Assembly (NCBI GenBank): GCA_029204225.1
Contig: CM055101.1
Span: 41,504,927 to 41,568,926 of the forward strand
Direction: 5' to 3'
Length of the DNA stretch: 64,000 nt
DNA from: Diphasiastrum complanatum
Taxonomy: Eukaryota > Streptophyta > Lycopodiopsida > Lycopodiales > Lycopodiaceae
A program made the translations under genes and the position numbers. Below the pieces are notes generated by a model that saw only the letters and a list, made by a program, of their open reading frames with translations, made no database searches and had not been told where the DNA came from. Shown here piece by piece: positions 47,086-59,350 of this stretch; position 1 is the first letter of the stretch, and every line of letters begins with the position of its first letter.

Positions 47086-47223
47086 GTCTCAAATCTCAAC
47101 CGGGTCCTTTTATCCAGAATATCTTTTTTTCAGTTTCCAGCATGTCTTCCCACCAGTCCTCAAGTTCAGATGATCCAGATGATGACTCAAATTTTGGTGA
47201 GTTGGAGTGATGCTTAATTCCAA

Positions 47224-48712
47224 CACCCCCCCTTAAGCTTAACTCCTAGGATCCTGAATAAAATTAAGCAAGCTACATATAATGCAACATGCTTTTCTCT
47301 TAATGGAGGCTTAGTCAAGATATCAGCCAACATATTGGCAGTAGGACATTAACTTAATTCGACATCTTTATTCTAAACTTTCTCTCTAAGATATTGAAAT
47401 TGAACTTCAATGTGTTTAGTTATAGATTGAGTTCATGGGTTCAAAGATAGAGCAATGTAGCTTTGATTGTTGCAATAGAGTATAGTTGGACTGATTTGAG
47501 AGATCATAAGATCTTGAAGCAATATTCTGAGCTAGATAATTCTGTGGAGGACAAGGGAATGCATTTTTGCTTTCGACTATTCCACGAAATGGGTCCTCCT
47601 GCTAGAAAGCAAAGATAGCCAGATGTGAATTTTCTTGTGTCCACATTACTAGCCCAATTAGAGTTAGAATAAGTAAGTAATGTCAAGGCATCCTCTGTAT
47701 TTCCATTATAACACAAAGCATAGTGCTTAGTGGCTTGAATGTATCTTAGTACTCTGAGTAGAGCCTTCCAGTGAGGTAGGCCGAGATTTGACATAAACTG
47801 TGACAATGTGCTAACTGTAAATGCTAGATCAAGTCTAGTGTAGACCATGGCATACATGATCAATCCGACTATCGACTGATAGGGGTAGTTGCACATCTGT
47901 GTCTTCTCTGCATCAATTTTCGGGCACATATCCTTTGACAATTTGAATCCAGGGTCCATAGGCGAGTCTATTGACTTGTAGTTTTCCATGTGATACCTGT
48001 AGAGTACACTTGTTAGATACCTTTCTTGATATAATGTGGTACTTCTTTTTGCTCTGTCTCTTGTAATCTCGATTTCCAAAAGGTAGTGCACAAGGGCTGA
48101 ATCGGTCATTTCAAATTCCTTCGACAAAATAGTCTTCATCTCATGAAGTAACTAATTTGAATTGCTGATGATTAGTGAGTCATCAACATATAGAGCTATT
48201 ATGACATATCTTGAGCCTTTGTGTTTGAGATAGACATTAGAGTTAGCAAAGTTCAGGATGAAGTCATGCCGCAACAAGAATCAATGGATTCTATCAAACC
48301 AGGCCCTTGGAGCTTGCTTTAGCCCATAGAGAGCTTTCTGCAACTTACATACTCTGTGTTCTTGGCCTTGAAGGACGTAACCTTCAGGTTGATAGATGTA
48401 GATATTTTTTTGTATGTATCCATTCAGAAAATTTGTCTGAACATCCATCTGGCATACTTTCAGATCTTCGATAGTTGCGAAGGCAAATAAAGATCGAATA
48501 TATTGAAGTCTTATAACTAGACTGTATGTCTCTGTGTAGTCAATCTCATAGGTTTGCTCGTAACTTTTGACGAATAGATGAGTTTTGATGTTCGTCGTAA
48601 CAGTCGTAGGTTGAGGCCTGTCGATGGTGATGGGAGTCGTTGGAACAAACTCTTGCATTGGTTGCTTCTGCTTGAAGTCGAAGAATTTATCTTCGAGGAA
48701 CACAACATCTCA
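47224..48712 (-). pseudogene. copia RT-RNase H fragment (element C)
   Basis: On the minus strand are a linker (RDVVFLEDKFFDFKQK-like), RT with DYTETYSLVIRLQYIRSLFA, CQMDVQTNFLNGYIQKNIY and KALYGLKQAPRAWFDRI, then a YVDD block near 48190. A TAG near 48150 separates this from MKTILSKEFEMTD and YLLEIEITRDRAKRSTTLYQ. RNase H is at 47504-47700 (SSNSNWASN region, RKQKCIPLSSTE), with its C-terminus in broken frames to about 47240. TTAAGGGGGGG followed by TGTTGGAATT on the minus strand marks the polypurine tract and LTR start at about 47224. The LTR itself is cut off. Confidence 0.85.
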
Positions 48713-48714
48713 AC

Positions 48715-48975
48715 TATCGACTTGGATGACCTCGGAGTCCATAGCACAGATACAGACCACCTGAATCGTTTGGAAAAAGTATTTGAACGTTGTCGCAAGT
48801 ACCAAATCTCTTTAAATCTAGAAAAGTGTCAGATATGGGTTTCTCATGGAGTTGTTCTCGGGCATGTGGTATCAAGACATGGTATTGCTACAGATTATTT
48901 CAAAATCAAAGTCGTTGTGGAGTTACCACCGTCAAGAACAATTCGCGGAGTTTATGTTCATATTCATACATTTTT
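48715..48975 (+). pseudogene. gypsy RT fragment
   Basis: The translation reads DDLGVHSTDTDHLNRLEKVF then ERCRKYQISLNLEKCQIWVS and GVVLGHVVSRHGIATD. This is the RT palm/thumb part of a plant gypsy RT, starting just after the active-site Asp pair. It abuts element C and ends near 48975. It may derive from the same element type as the gypsy at 35496-47223, which lacks RT. Confidence 0.85.
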
Positions 48976-50529
48976 TTATTATCAGATCAAGCATTTGAAT
49001 AGTTAGCTCTCTCTCTCTCTCTGTCTCTCAAGCTTGCGAGCTTGAACACTCCTGAGCATTCTAGCTCACTTCTTAGAGTTTTTTTAGAGATTGCTATTGC
49101 GCTAATGTTTATCAGCATTGTGCTTAATTCAAACTTTCATTTTAGCTTCTCAGAGATAGCATAGAGTACGCGGCTTCAATCCGAAACCTATTGGACTCAT
49201 TTACTTATGTTTCGTTTTCATATTGAATCAATACTATCTTTTATTCCGCTCAGCTTCATCTCAGGATGTCTGCGTTTCTGTAGTTTTTCCTGACTAATTA
49301 TTTGTCTGATAATTCAATGCATTATTGTTTGGCTACGTAATCACTGTAGTATTGATGATTTCAAAGTTAGTTACTATAAGATCGAACGTGATTTCTATGA
49401 CTATTATTTTCAAAATTTTGTTCGAAATTGATAGGCATAGTCATGCATTGAGAGAGAGGAAGATAGTTTATTCCGCCATGCACGAAAACTTTTCTTTCTA
49501 TAGAAAAAATAAAAATAAAAATAATTTTATTTTTATTTTTATTCGAGTTCGTTTCTTTTCGAGTTAGACTTATCTTCTGCACACCTCTTTTCGACACATA
49601 GGATTGCCTATCCCATGCATCCTAGTGGCCGCGACATCTTTCTGAATCTTGTATTTATCTGGTGTTCGTTCATCCACTTTTACACGGTTCCAATCACTTC
49701 TTGAACACCAAGAGGGCTAAAATCCCTATAAGCTCATCGTGCCATATCACGATGATGCCTAATCCATAAGCTCATATGCTTATGAATTTCCTTCTCCTCG
49801 AATTTCTCTTCTCGTTGGAATTCATCACGAAGGGTAGCAATAACCTGTCCTTTATCGATGGCAGGTTGTTCAGACCATTTCTAACAATCTGTTGCCAAAA
49901 TGGCATTGGCATAAAGAATAGAGCCGGTCCAAAACCACCCTCCCTTTTCTGTTGGCAATTATAATGTAGGTTTTTCCATGCAAGTTGGAAAGATTAGAAC
50001 CTCATCTTTAACGGGAGAAAAGTAAGGGTTACACACCTTCCTAGGATTGGGAATTTTAATTATCTACATTTCACCTTTGTATATTAACTAATTGCTAGTG
50101 TATGCGATAAAATACGATATTTGTTTACTGATCTCCTGCTCCAGAGGATCAGTTGCTTTTTATTTACTTATGTCTTCTTGTTTACAAATGTTTTTGCCTG
50201 TTACCAGGCTTCTTGGGCATTTTTGTGGATGTTCACGAGTTGTTTCAAGCCCAAATCAGACAGAGGAGACTGGTTATCATTGTAGTTTATGTCTTGCCTA
50301 TCAGAGGACAACTCAAGGCAGTCACTCTTGAACTGAAATCACATGTTCATCTACCAAACATGCAGGTTAGGCATTCAACCAAGAAATTAGCATGAAGAAA
50401 GATTGCAATGCCATGAAATCCTACTCTACTGCTGCAAAAACGAGTTACAATCAGATCCTAAGCACTACTAAACTTGCATAAATCCACAAAACAAGAAACA
50501 AGAAGCTATTTTACAACATTTTAGAAGTC
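48976..50529. other. Spacer with AT palindrome, no gene recognised
   Basis: A possible exon at about 50208-50364 (acceptor TTACCAG, donor GCAGGTTAGG, reading FLGIFVDVHELFQAQIRQRR) is open but unrecognised. A near-perfect AT palindrome lies at about 49509-49544. Confidence 0.4.
49509..49544. repeat. 36-bp AT palindrome
   Basis: The 17-nt arm AATAAAAATAAAAATAA is followed by TT and then its exact reverse complement. It can form a hairpin or cruciform. Confidence 0.85.
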
Positions 50530-50534
50530 CAAGA

Positions 50535-51270
50535 TGTTGATTTCACACGTGTGGATTGTCCACAACATGTACTTGTGATCTCCTAAGGTGTGTAGATGCA
50601 CCAAGATCAAGACTAGATTCAGATTCAAGATCAATCTTAGATTCTATGGCAAAAACACACTACTACATGCATTCAATCACTTCCAACTCTCACTCACACA
50701 TGTGTGAAGTATTCAAAAAATAATCTAAGTAAAAACAAGTTGCTCTCCTCGGATAGAGAGAGAAAAAATATCATGAGCTCTCAAGTAGAGAGAGAAAGCT
50801 AGAAATCCAATAACACTCAAAATCCATATAGTCACCAAATCAATTAGCTTCAAAATGAGGAGTACAATGATACTAGCAGATCCATGAGCTACCACTATGC
50901 TTAACTATGATTGGACCATACTTTGTCACCTCTTAATCCTATTGGACCATTGATCCATGCACCTCTTAATTCTATTGGACTATATTCAAGAACACCTCAA
51001 ATTCCTATTGGACCACACATGGTTCCACCTCTAAATCCTATTGGACCTCTTAGAATTCATCAAACAAAAGCATTACACTTGTCTACACTCTAATTGGCAC
51101 GAGTTTAGCCTCTTACTCTATTTTGGCTCAATAGTGGCATTACAAGTGGAAATGCATAATTTGCCATCTATGCCAAATTTGTTCCTATCAACATCCTACA
51201 CCTAGATGCTTGATGTAAAAAACATAAGACCCCTATATCTAACATAGATAATCTTTTTCAATTCTTCACA
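50535..51270 (-). repeat. 3' LTR of element D
   Basis: On the minus strand it starts TGTGAAGAATTG (after the purine tract TTAGGAGGAG, 51271-51280) and ends AAATCAACA. It contains CACACGTGTG at 50544-50553. The unit TCTATTGGACCAT(A/T)... (or TCCTATTGGACC...) recurs about five times at 50905-51050. Confidence 0.92.
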
Positions 51271-53691
51271 CTCCTCCTAAAAAAAATTATCTATGAAGAT
51301 TTGAGCATTGATCTTGATATAAAGATTAGATCTATGCTTGATGAAAGCACTTTTGCTCAAAGGCTTGGTGAGTAGACCGGCAATACAAGAGGATGAGTTG
51401 ACATGCTCCAAATAGATTTCTCCTCCAATAAGCTTTTCTCTCACAAAATGGTGTGCCACTTCTATGTGCTTGCTTCTTGCATGAAATATGGGATTATTGG
51501 CAAGAGCTTGGGCCAAGATGTTATCACACTTGATCATTGGTAGATCATCTTCCTTGATGCACTTTAGCTCCATTAATAACCTCTTGATCCAAAGCACCTC
51601 TTTGGTAGTTGTAGTGAGTGCTTTGTACTCGGCCTCACATGAAGAGAGAGATATAGTATCTTGCTTTTTGGAAAGCCAAGATATTAGATTACCTCCAAGA
51701 AAGATAGTGTATGCTCTAATAGACTTTCAATCCATCTTGTCACTTGCAAAGTCCGAATCCGAGTAGCCAACAATGGATAGATCTTCATTTTTATAGAGTA
51801 GACCATAATCACAAGATGAAGATACATATCTTAGAATCCTCTTGGCCATCTTCCAATGATGGATCTTAGGATCTTGCATAAATTGACTCAATTTGTGCAC
51901 ACAAAAACTTAGATCGGGCCTAGTAATGGTAAGCCAAATCAAGGAGCCTACAAGATTCCTAAAAAGTGTGATGTCCTCAAAGGATCTTTCATCACCTTTA
52001 TTAGGATCTTTTACAATTTGCTCCATTGGAGTATCTATGCTCTTAGAATTTTCCATATGGAATTTTTTCAACATAGAGTGAGCATATCTAGATTGGCATA
52101 TAAAGACATGATTTTCATAAAAATCAATTTCTAGGCCTAGGATGTAATGTATCTCTCCTAGATCTTGCATTTTAAACTCACATCCAAGTGCTAGCTTAGT
52201 TTCATCAACTAGCTTGATACAACTTTCACAAAAAATAATGTCATCAACATAAATTAGAAGAATGATAATATTGCTATCAACAAACTTTAGATACATGGAA
52301 GGATCATAGTCACTAAGAGTAAATCCTAGTGAGATAAGAAAAGAATTAAGTCTTGAATACCATGATCTTGGTGCTTGCTTGAGTCCATAAAGACTTTTGA
52401 AGAGCAAGCACACTTTGGACTCATCCTTGATGAATCCTTGAGGTTGTTCCATATAGATCTCCTCCTCAAGATAACCATTTAAAAAAGCACTGGATACATC
52501 TAATTGGAACACCTTCCACTTGAAAAAACAAGCAAGAGAAATAAGAATTCTTATTGTCACCATCTTTGCAACGGGTGCAAAGGTCTCCTCATAATCAAGA
52601 CCATGGATTTGAGCAAATCCTTTGGCACATAATCTTGCTTTATGCTTGTTGATGGTGCCATCATGATTGAGCTTGATCCTAAATACCCACTTGCAACCAA
52701 TCACATGCTTGTTGGATGGAGGATCCACAAGCTCCTAAGTATTGTTGTTGATCAATGCATCATACTCTTGCTTCATGACATCATACCACTCCTTGGTATT
52801 GAGTGCCTCTTGTACATTCTTTGGCCCTTAATGAGAGACATAAAAAACATAATTAGTGGAATCAAGATCCACTTGTTTGCCTTTATCAACATATGAGAGC
52901 CTCTTAGGCTCGGATCTATCTCTCATGGATCTTCTTGGTGAGAAAATCCGAGGAGAGTCTTCTTCAAATCTTGACCCCATCACATCATGATTGTCTTCAA
53001 AATCAATAATTGGTGATGCATCCATAGATTTCTTGATCTCGGCCTCTTCAAAAGATGAGTGTTGATCTTCATGAAAGACAACATCTCTACTTTCAATAAC
53101 TTGAGAAGTAGAGAGTATAAAGCCTCTATAGGCCTTCTAGGTGGATGAGTATCCAACCATGATCCCTTTGCATGCACTAGGATCTTCTTTCTTCCTTGTT
53201 TCCAAGGGAATATGGACAAAGCATAAGCATCCAAAAACTCTAAGGTGATCAACCTTAGGCTTCTTCAAATATAAGATTTCATATGGTGACTTTCCTCCAA
53301 GAGCTATATGTGGGAGCCTATTGCAAAGATAATTTGCACAATTAATGGCTTCTCCCCAAAAATCTTTGGGCAAAGATGCCTCAATTCTCATAGATTTTGC
53401 ACATTCACATAGAGATTTATTCTTTCTCTCGGCCACTCCATTTTGAGATGGAGAGTAGGCACAAGAGAACTCTCTTTTAATGCCTTCAAGCTCACAAAAA
53501 TCTTGATATTTATTGGAGATATATTCACCACCTCCATCACTTCTAAGAGCTATAATTTTGAATGAGAATTGCTTCTCTACATAAGCTTTGAAAATAAGGA
53601 AATTATCAAACACCATAGATTTAGAAGCAAGAAGATAGTAGATCCACGAGCTACCACTATGCTTAACTATGATTGGACCATACTTTGTCAC
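51271..53691 (-). pseudogene. copia integrase-RT-RNase H of element D, broken
   Basis: The integrase core from 53640 has RSDGGGEYISNKYQDF, NGVAERKNKS and PYEILYLKKPKVDHLRVFGC. A TAG follows near 53140, then a linker. RT is at 51727-52728 with KHVIGCKWVFRIKLNHDGTI, FQLDVSSAFLNGYLEEEIYM, KSLYGLKQAPRSWYSRL and LIYVDDIIF (active site intact). RNase H begins YSDSDFASDK, meets a stop at 51727-51729, and resumes to SSCEAEYKALTTTT and ARSKHIEVAHHFVREKLIGG (51277-51600). Only a few stops interrupt an otherwise good sequence, so it is among the better-preserved RT regions here. Confidence 0.9.
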
Positions 53692-54032
53692 CCCTTAATC
53701 CTATTGGACCATTGATCCATGCACCTCTTAATTCTATTGGACTATATTCAAGCACACCTCAAATTCCTATTGGACCACACATGGTTCCACCTCTAAATCC
53801 TATTGGACCTCTTAGAATTCATCAAACAAAAGCATTACACTTGTCTACACTCTAATTGGCACGAGTTTAGCCTCTTACTCTATTTTGGCTCAATAGTGGC
53901 ATTACAAGTGGAAATGCATAATTTGCCATCTATGCCAAATTTGTTCCTATCAACATCCTACACCTAGATGCTTGATGTAAAAAACATAAGACCCCTATAT
54001 CTAACATAGATAATCTTTTTCAATTCTTCACA
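53637..54032 (-). repeat. Partial 5' LTR of element D
   Basis: Nearly identical to 50880-51270, differing at a few positions (for example, Ser codon context AGCACACC versus AGAACACC). Its inner end joins integrase at a shared TGGATCT(A/G)CTA stretch. Confidence 0.92.
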
Positions 54033-54037
54033 CAAGA

Positions 54038-55032
54038 ATCAAGAAACCAACTAGTCTTTTAATTCTTGGACATCCCAAGAACATCAAGAACAGGGTTGTA
54101 AGATAATATGCAAGAACTATATCACAAACCCAACCTATTTAGTTTACCTGAATGCTGATTCCTACATTAATCCACAAACAAGAAATGAAATCTAATCCAC
54201 TCTAGGAAAGCAGAAAAACTAATCCACTCTACTATCCACAACCACACAAAGGAGGGAAGGGCAAGATCATGAATGCATCACTCAAGAAACAACCATGATC
54301 AAGGAATTGATGCACCAAAACTCGTGGAGGCTCTTCTCAATTCAGCATGGAGTAGGTACATTTCACAAAAGCTCTTCTCTTCAAAGAGGGAGTCTCTTAA
54401 ATAAGCAAGAGAGCTCCTTAGGTGGCATCCTAGTGGAATTTTCACATTACACAAATTACAAGTGGAATTATGCTCTCCACTAGAGGACACCATCAAAAGG
54501 TGGCTCACTCTACTTTCTTTAAGAGGGCTCTACTTGCATTTATTACTTTGCCTAGAAATACTAGTTCTCGCATTGTCATTCCATCTTTCGGGATTCACCA
54601 TGAGGCTTACACAGTTCTTGCTTGTCATTACTAACTAGTATTCCTCGGCTCTCATACTCGGCTCTCAGTCTTTGTTAGTCTCGTCTTCCAATATGTTAGA
54701 TAACTTATTCCAATAATAAAAAAAAATTGAAACAACACAAACTCACCGGTAAACTCACTCGAAGCTTAAGTGCAAACGTGCAATTGCTCGCTCTTTAAAC
54801 GCTTGCTCTCTTTTCTTTTCTTTTGAATATTTTTGTCACATGCACAAGCAATAAAAAAAGAACACTATATTACACAATTGAACCATTATTATAAGCAAAT
54901 TATTCTAATCTACCTCAAATTCTCTCATTTTATGCTTGCTCATTTTTTTTCACCCTCTCTCTCTCTCTCTCTTAAATTACAAATCTAACATACATTAATT
55001 ATCATTAAACATTATCTATTCATCTACTACCC

Positions 55033-55036
<4 letters not shown>
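54038..55036. other. Spacer
   Basis: No gene or repeat boundary recognised. Confidence 0.45.
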
Positions 55037-55504
<468 letters not shown>

Positions 55505-55739
55505 CTATCTCTTCTCAAAACAAACAAACAAACACCAACCTCAAACAAACAAACAAAAAGCAAAATAAACAAAAATCAAGAACCAACCTCAAACACTGAC
55601 CTTGAAGCACTGATTTTCAAGCCCTCAAGCACTGATCTTCAAGCCCTCAATCGCCCTCAATCGCTCCAAAGACGCTCCAACCTGCAAAAAATAGAGTGAG
55701 AGAGAAGACGCTGGATCGCGCGAATTCGAGAAACCAAAC

Positions 55740-56110
55740 AGACGTCAGAATCCGACGACTCTAAAACACGTCGGATTTCAACGTCCGTGCCCATTCAGGC
55801 CCAAATGACAGGTCCCAAATGCCATGGACAAGCTTTTGGATTGTTGACGTGGACGTTGGATTCCAACGTCCATGTCGGATTACACGTAAGTTTTTTTTTT
55901 TGCCACACCGTATCCACGTCTGAATGTCAGAATTTGACATGTCGGATTCCGACGGGCCTTTCAAAAATTGGTTGTCGCCCATATTTCCTGATCACCGGAC
56001 TCTGATTTTTGGATTTTTTACTTGGATGTCGTATTTCGATGTGTCGGATTGCGACAGATTATGAAATTTTCAAAAATACGTCGGATGCCCACGTCGGAAT
56101 CTATGTGATA
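55740..56110. repeat. Cluster of GTCGGA / TCCGAC motifs
   Basis: At least eight near-palindromic copies of an ACGTCGGA(A/T)T(C/T)C(A/G)ACGT-type motif, in both orientations. Examples are at about 55746, 55771, 55854, 55871, 55940, 56042 and 56080. No coding frame. Such clusters occur as subterminal repeats of DNA transposons, but no ends were identified. Confidence 0.55.
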
Positions 56111-56309
56111 TGTTATTGTGTTGGTAAAACATGACTTAAAGATGATCCGATGCATGAACGATCTGTTAAATAGTTCTTGGCCACCAAACATGATCTGCAA
56201 CAAACATATAAAACTCAAATTATGTTTAGTAAATTGATTGTGCATATTATCAAATGCAAATGAAACTTAGATGACCAATACAAATCAAATAAACTGTTTA
56301 TAAGAAACA

Positions 56310-57616
56310 TACTTAAATGCTCGAATCCTTTTTTTTTTCTGATTGCCGCTATGTGTAAATAAGTCATCAATATTTTTCATCGGTACTCTTGTGAAAGTAC
56401 TGTACTTTAGGACCATAAATGGATCTACAAAAGATCTACAAGAGTGATTGGATGCTTGCTTAGCAATCTATCAAAAAACTAGACACAAAAAAGTTGATCT
56501 AGATTGGCAATTTGACAAACAACAAGCATTAACAATCAAAAGCATTGATCAACATTGAAATCCGAGCCCACACGTGTGTAATACAGGCTGTAATATGGCC
56601 TTCAATTTGAGAAACAAGTAGAAATTGATTTGGTTTCATTTGGATCATAAAAACTCAATGTACATAGTGAACTAGCTTGAGATTGCCAATGAGCTCCAAA
56701 AATATTCTATCTTCTCACTATGAGAGCTTGAAATACATAGCAAATTTGACTTCCTTTAGGTGGATTTCCAGCATGTAATAAGGAAGTTAACTCACTCTTC
56801 TTGCCCTAAAATGAAACCCTAGACTAGATCCTAGAGTTATGCTTGGTAGGTTGGTCAAATTTTCACCTTAAACTTAGGTGTAGGTCCTATAAAATAGGGA
56901 TGACCACCAAATAGACATGACCAACTCTCTTGACTTGACCTAACCTACATTAGGAGTGGGTTGCTACATGGCATCTTGGCCTTCCATGTGTGGAACCCAA
57001 GTATACACAATATCTACAAAGTTCTACATGGCTAGATTTGCCAAAATAGGCTATTTTTCACAACTCTCTTTCTTTTCCTTTTTATCATTGCCTATTTGAT
57101 AGCTTGTATATCAACAACAGATTTTAAACTGCCGGATCACAACTTCTCCATGGATTCTAACATATCTTGGTTTGATCCCCGAAGAGTAGTGATTGTAGCA
57201 TTCAACTCTGATATAGCATGCTTGAGTGCACTGTTTTTAGCACTAGCGTGTTGCACATAATGAAGCAATTGTTGATTTCCATGTTGCAATTGTTGATTAG
57301 CAAACTGTAATTGTTGATTAAGACAAGATACGCTATGCCTTCCAATATCACACAACCTTTGACAATATCCAAGTAATCCGCTATTTCCTTCACATACAAA
57401 TCTGAGAAGATGAGTTACGGACTTGAAATTTGGACACAGATTGGTAGCTGAATCATTAGGATAAATTGATCCATCCACCCACAAATCTATATTCCTATGA
57501 TTATTCATTTTCAATTCTCTAACTATTGCAGCAGCATTCTCTACAGCTTTCCAATTTTTCTTAATAAATGGAGTGCATTCCATAGGAAGTGCAACATGCA
57601 AATGGAACATTGCCAT
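56310..57616 (-). pseudogene. Unknown gene family, copy 2, interrupted
   Basis: Exon 1 starts at the ATG at 57616 (MAMFHLHVALP) and contains NIDLWVDGSIYPNDSAT, FKSVTHLLRFVCEGNSGLLG and YCQRL, aligning with copy 1 (26866-28859). The following coiled coil is Gln/Asn-rich, with three heptad-like NQQLQ(F/H)(A/G) units. A stop follows at 57137. The basic exon end (FTRVPMKNIDDLFTHSGNQKK, then KRIRAF) reappears at about 56310-56395, so an insertion of about 720 bp lies between. The later exons seen in copy 1 are absent here. Function unknown. Confidence 0.6.
56400..57120. mobile_element. Insertion within unknown gene copy 2, LTR-like
   Basis: It starts TGTACTTTAGGACC next to the exon end and contains CACACGTGTG at 56569-56578 and TAGATC-rich ends like other putative LTRs here. 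No clear target duplication, so both borders are approximate. Confidence 0.4.
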
Positions 57617-58429
57617 TGTTGAAAGCTACAATACGTAAATGCTTCAAACTACAATAAGTCAATCTAGCATACCATACCTTTGTAATGTCTATGTCGTGCT
57701 GAAAATCGTCCCGCCTCATATTTCACTGTAAGCATACAAAGATTTCAAAAGTGCTCATCGTACACCCGTTTTTTGCCGTGAGCACACCAAGATTTACAAC
57801 GATACTTTTAAAGCTCTAGCCCCGATTTTTGAAACGAGCATGTAGAGAAGTTATTACATCTCATGCTGAAGTTAACCATAGCAATTAAACATCAGGCAAG
57901 GCTGGAAACTTAGAAATTGGCAACCAAAAGTTACCGGTTTGCATTCTCTCTCTACGTATCTTCTCTCTAAAGTCAATTTTCTTAAAGGGCCCATTTTGAG
58001 CCCATATTTCCCCTAATGTTTTTAGTGACCTTTGTTGCGAGGCTGCCTTGCCAAAATTGAACGGTTGTTGAACTCAGTTTTAAGGTTACTGAAAAGACTT
58101 TTTCTAAGCATGAGTTACATTATGGCTAAAAGACTTTTATGGCCCATAGATTTTGACTTCTTACCATGTGTAACGTATTGCCCCAAATTCTTATGGAAAT
58201 TTTATGAGCTTTAAACTATTTTCAAGAAGTTATATAGACTTCCAAAATTTCTTAATGTCGCTTTCACAAATGATGATCTACTGTACATTATATTTTACGA
58301 TCTATTTCGACAAAAGAACTCACATGAAAAGATGAAACCATCACTTTAGGATGAATGAATTTCTTGCATGACTTCATCCACTTCAAACATACAAAGTAAA
58401 ATGCCAACACAATCCTTTATGACTATAGC
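57617..58429. other. Spacer, 5' side of unknown gene copy 2
   Basis: A short repeated phrase (AAGCATACAAAGATTTCA / GAGCACACCAAGATTTAC) occurs at about 57730 and 57780. No gene recognised. Confidence 0.4.
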
Positions 58430-59350
58430 CTTCTTAGATTGTTTCATAATAACTGTCACTTGAGTGTCCCCCTTTGGTTGAGAAGTGGATTGAGCTCCAC
58501 ATTGTGGCGCCCATGAGTGCAATCACCTGCACATCCTCTACTACTTGAGAGATTTTCACCTCACCTATGACCTCTTCCTTATGTTGTCTTGCTTCTTTAG
58601 ACATTGTTTCACAAGATGGCTAGACAAATTACATTAGGAGCACTTTATGTTAGCATTTTTCTTTGAGACGTTTTTCCATCTTTTCTTTTTCCCATCCTTC
58701 CAACTTTGTGAAGTTCACCCATGCTCATTCTCAACCTTTTTAAAATTGTTTTTTTTACCGCAAGTCCCCTCATTCAATTTATGCATGTCCTACATGATTC
58801 TTCTCGAATAGTTAATTTCAAATCTACTTCTTGCCCTTCCAATGTCATGATCAAAGGATCATAGTTGGGAGGAAGACTATTGAGGGTGGTGTAGATAAGG
58901 GCCATGCTTTCTCTAGTTGCTTTGCAATAGCTTTCAATTTTTTAAAGTGTTCGGCCATTCCCTTGCTCTCCTCTATCCTTGTGCTACTCAATTGCCTCTA
59001 AAGCAACATGATGTTTGAGATGCCTTTCTCCTAATAAATTGACATCAAAAAGTCCCACAATTCCTTTGAAGTCTCAGCCCCTTGCACTTGTGCGATCACC
59101 AAGTCCCGAAGTGACAAACATATCACTACTTAGCTTTTTCCTCCTCCGTGCGAAGTGCCTAAACACATTGTGTTCATAGGTTTCCATTCCTATGACAAAC
59201 CCGCAAAGCCCTCTCTCCTTTTGAGAATGAGCCCCATCTTCCAACTCCTACGTTTGGATTGTTCAGCTCCAATTTCTCAATGATTTTGAAATCTACTAGA
59301 TTCATTAGATTGGTTGCCATCCTTGCCCCATTGTATCTAAAAGACATTGC
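58430..59350 (-). pseudogene. Decayed copia gag
   Basis: The minus-strand translation in shifting frames shows MATNLMNLVDFKIIEKLELN, a LTLEGQEVDLK-like block and QRNCGTF-like and NKGISNIMLL-like pieces, which fit the copia gag (UBN2-type) pattern. Stops are very frequent. No LTRs were found. Confidence 0.5.

Larger units (their letters stand above)
45392..47223 (+). other. 3' region of the gypsy element
   Basis: Non-coding, pyrimidine-rich, and containing two minisatellite arrays (separate entries). At 46388-46400 GAGGGGTAG precedes TGTCGCGGGAGC and resembles a polypurine tract and LTR start. That start does not match the 5' LTR at 35496, so its role is unclear. The end (about 47223) is set by the next copia. 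Long C-poor ORFs here are by-products of the repeats. Confidence 0.6.
50535..54032 (-). mobile_element. copia retrotransposon with internal deletion (element D)
   Basis: Target duplications CAAGA at 50530-50534 and 54033-54037 match perfectly. The 3' LTR (50535-51270, 736 bp) is on the left. On the right only about 396 bp of the 5' LTR remains (53637-54032), fused directly to the integrase core. Gag, protease, the integrase N-terminus and the primer site are therefore gone. Remaining order on the minus strand: integrase, linker, RT, RNase H, polypurine tract, LTR. Confidence 0.93.

Noticed and set aside
45773-47217. Overlapping 67-172-residue open frames rich in Ser/Pro/His
   Set aside because: All three frames are open because of the stop-poor 25-bp repeats. 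This is a composition effect, not evidence of a protein.
49776-50395. Host gene exons in the 49.7-50.4 kb spacer
   Set aside because: One open stretch has plausible splice sites, but there is no recognisable domain and no neighbouring exon with matching phase.
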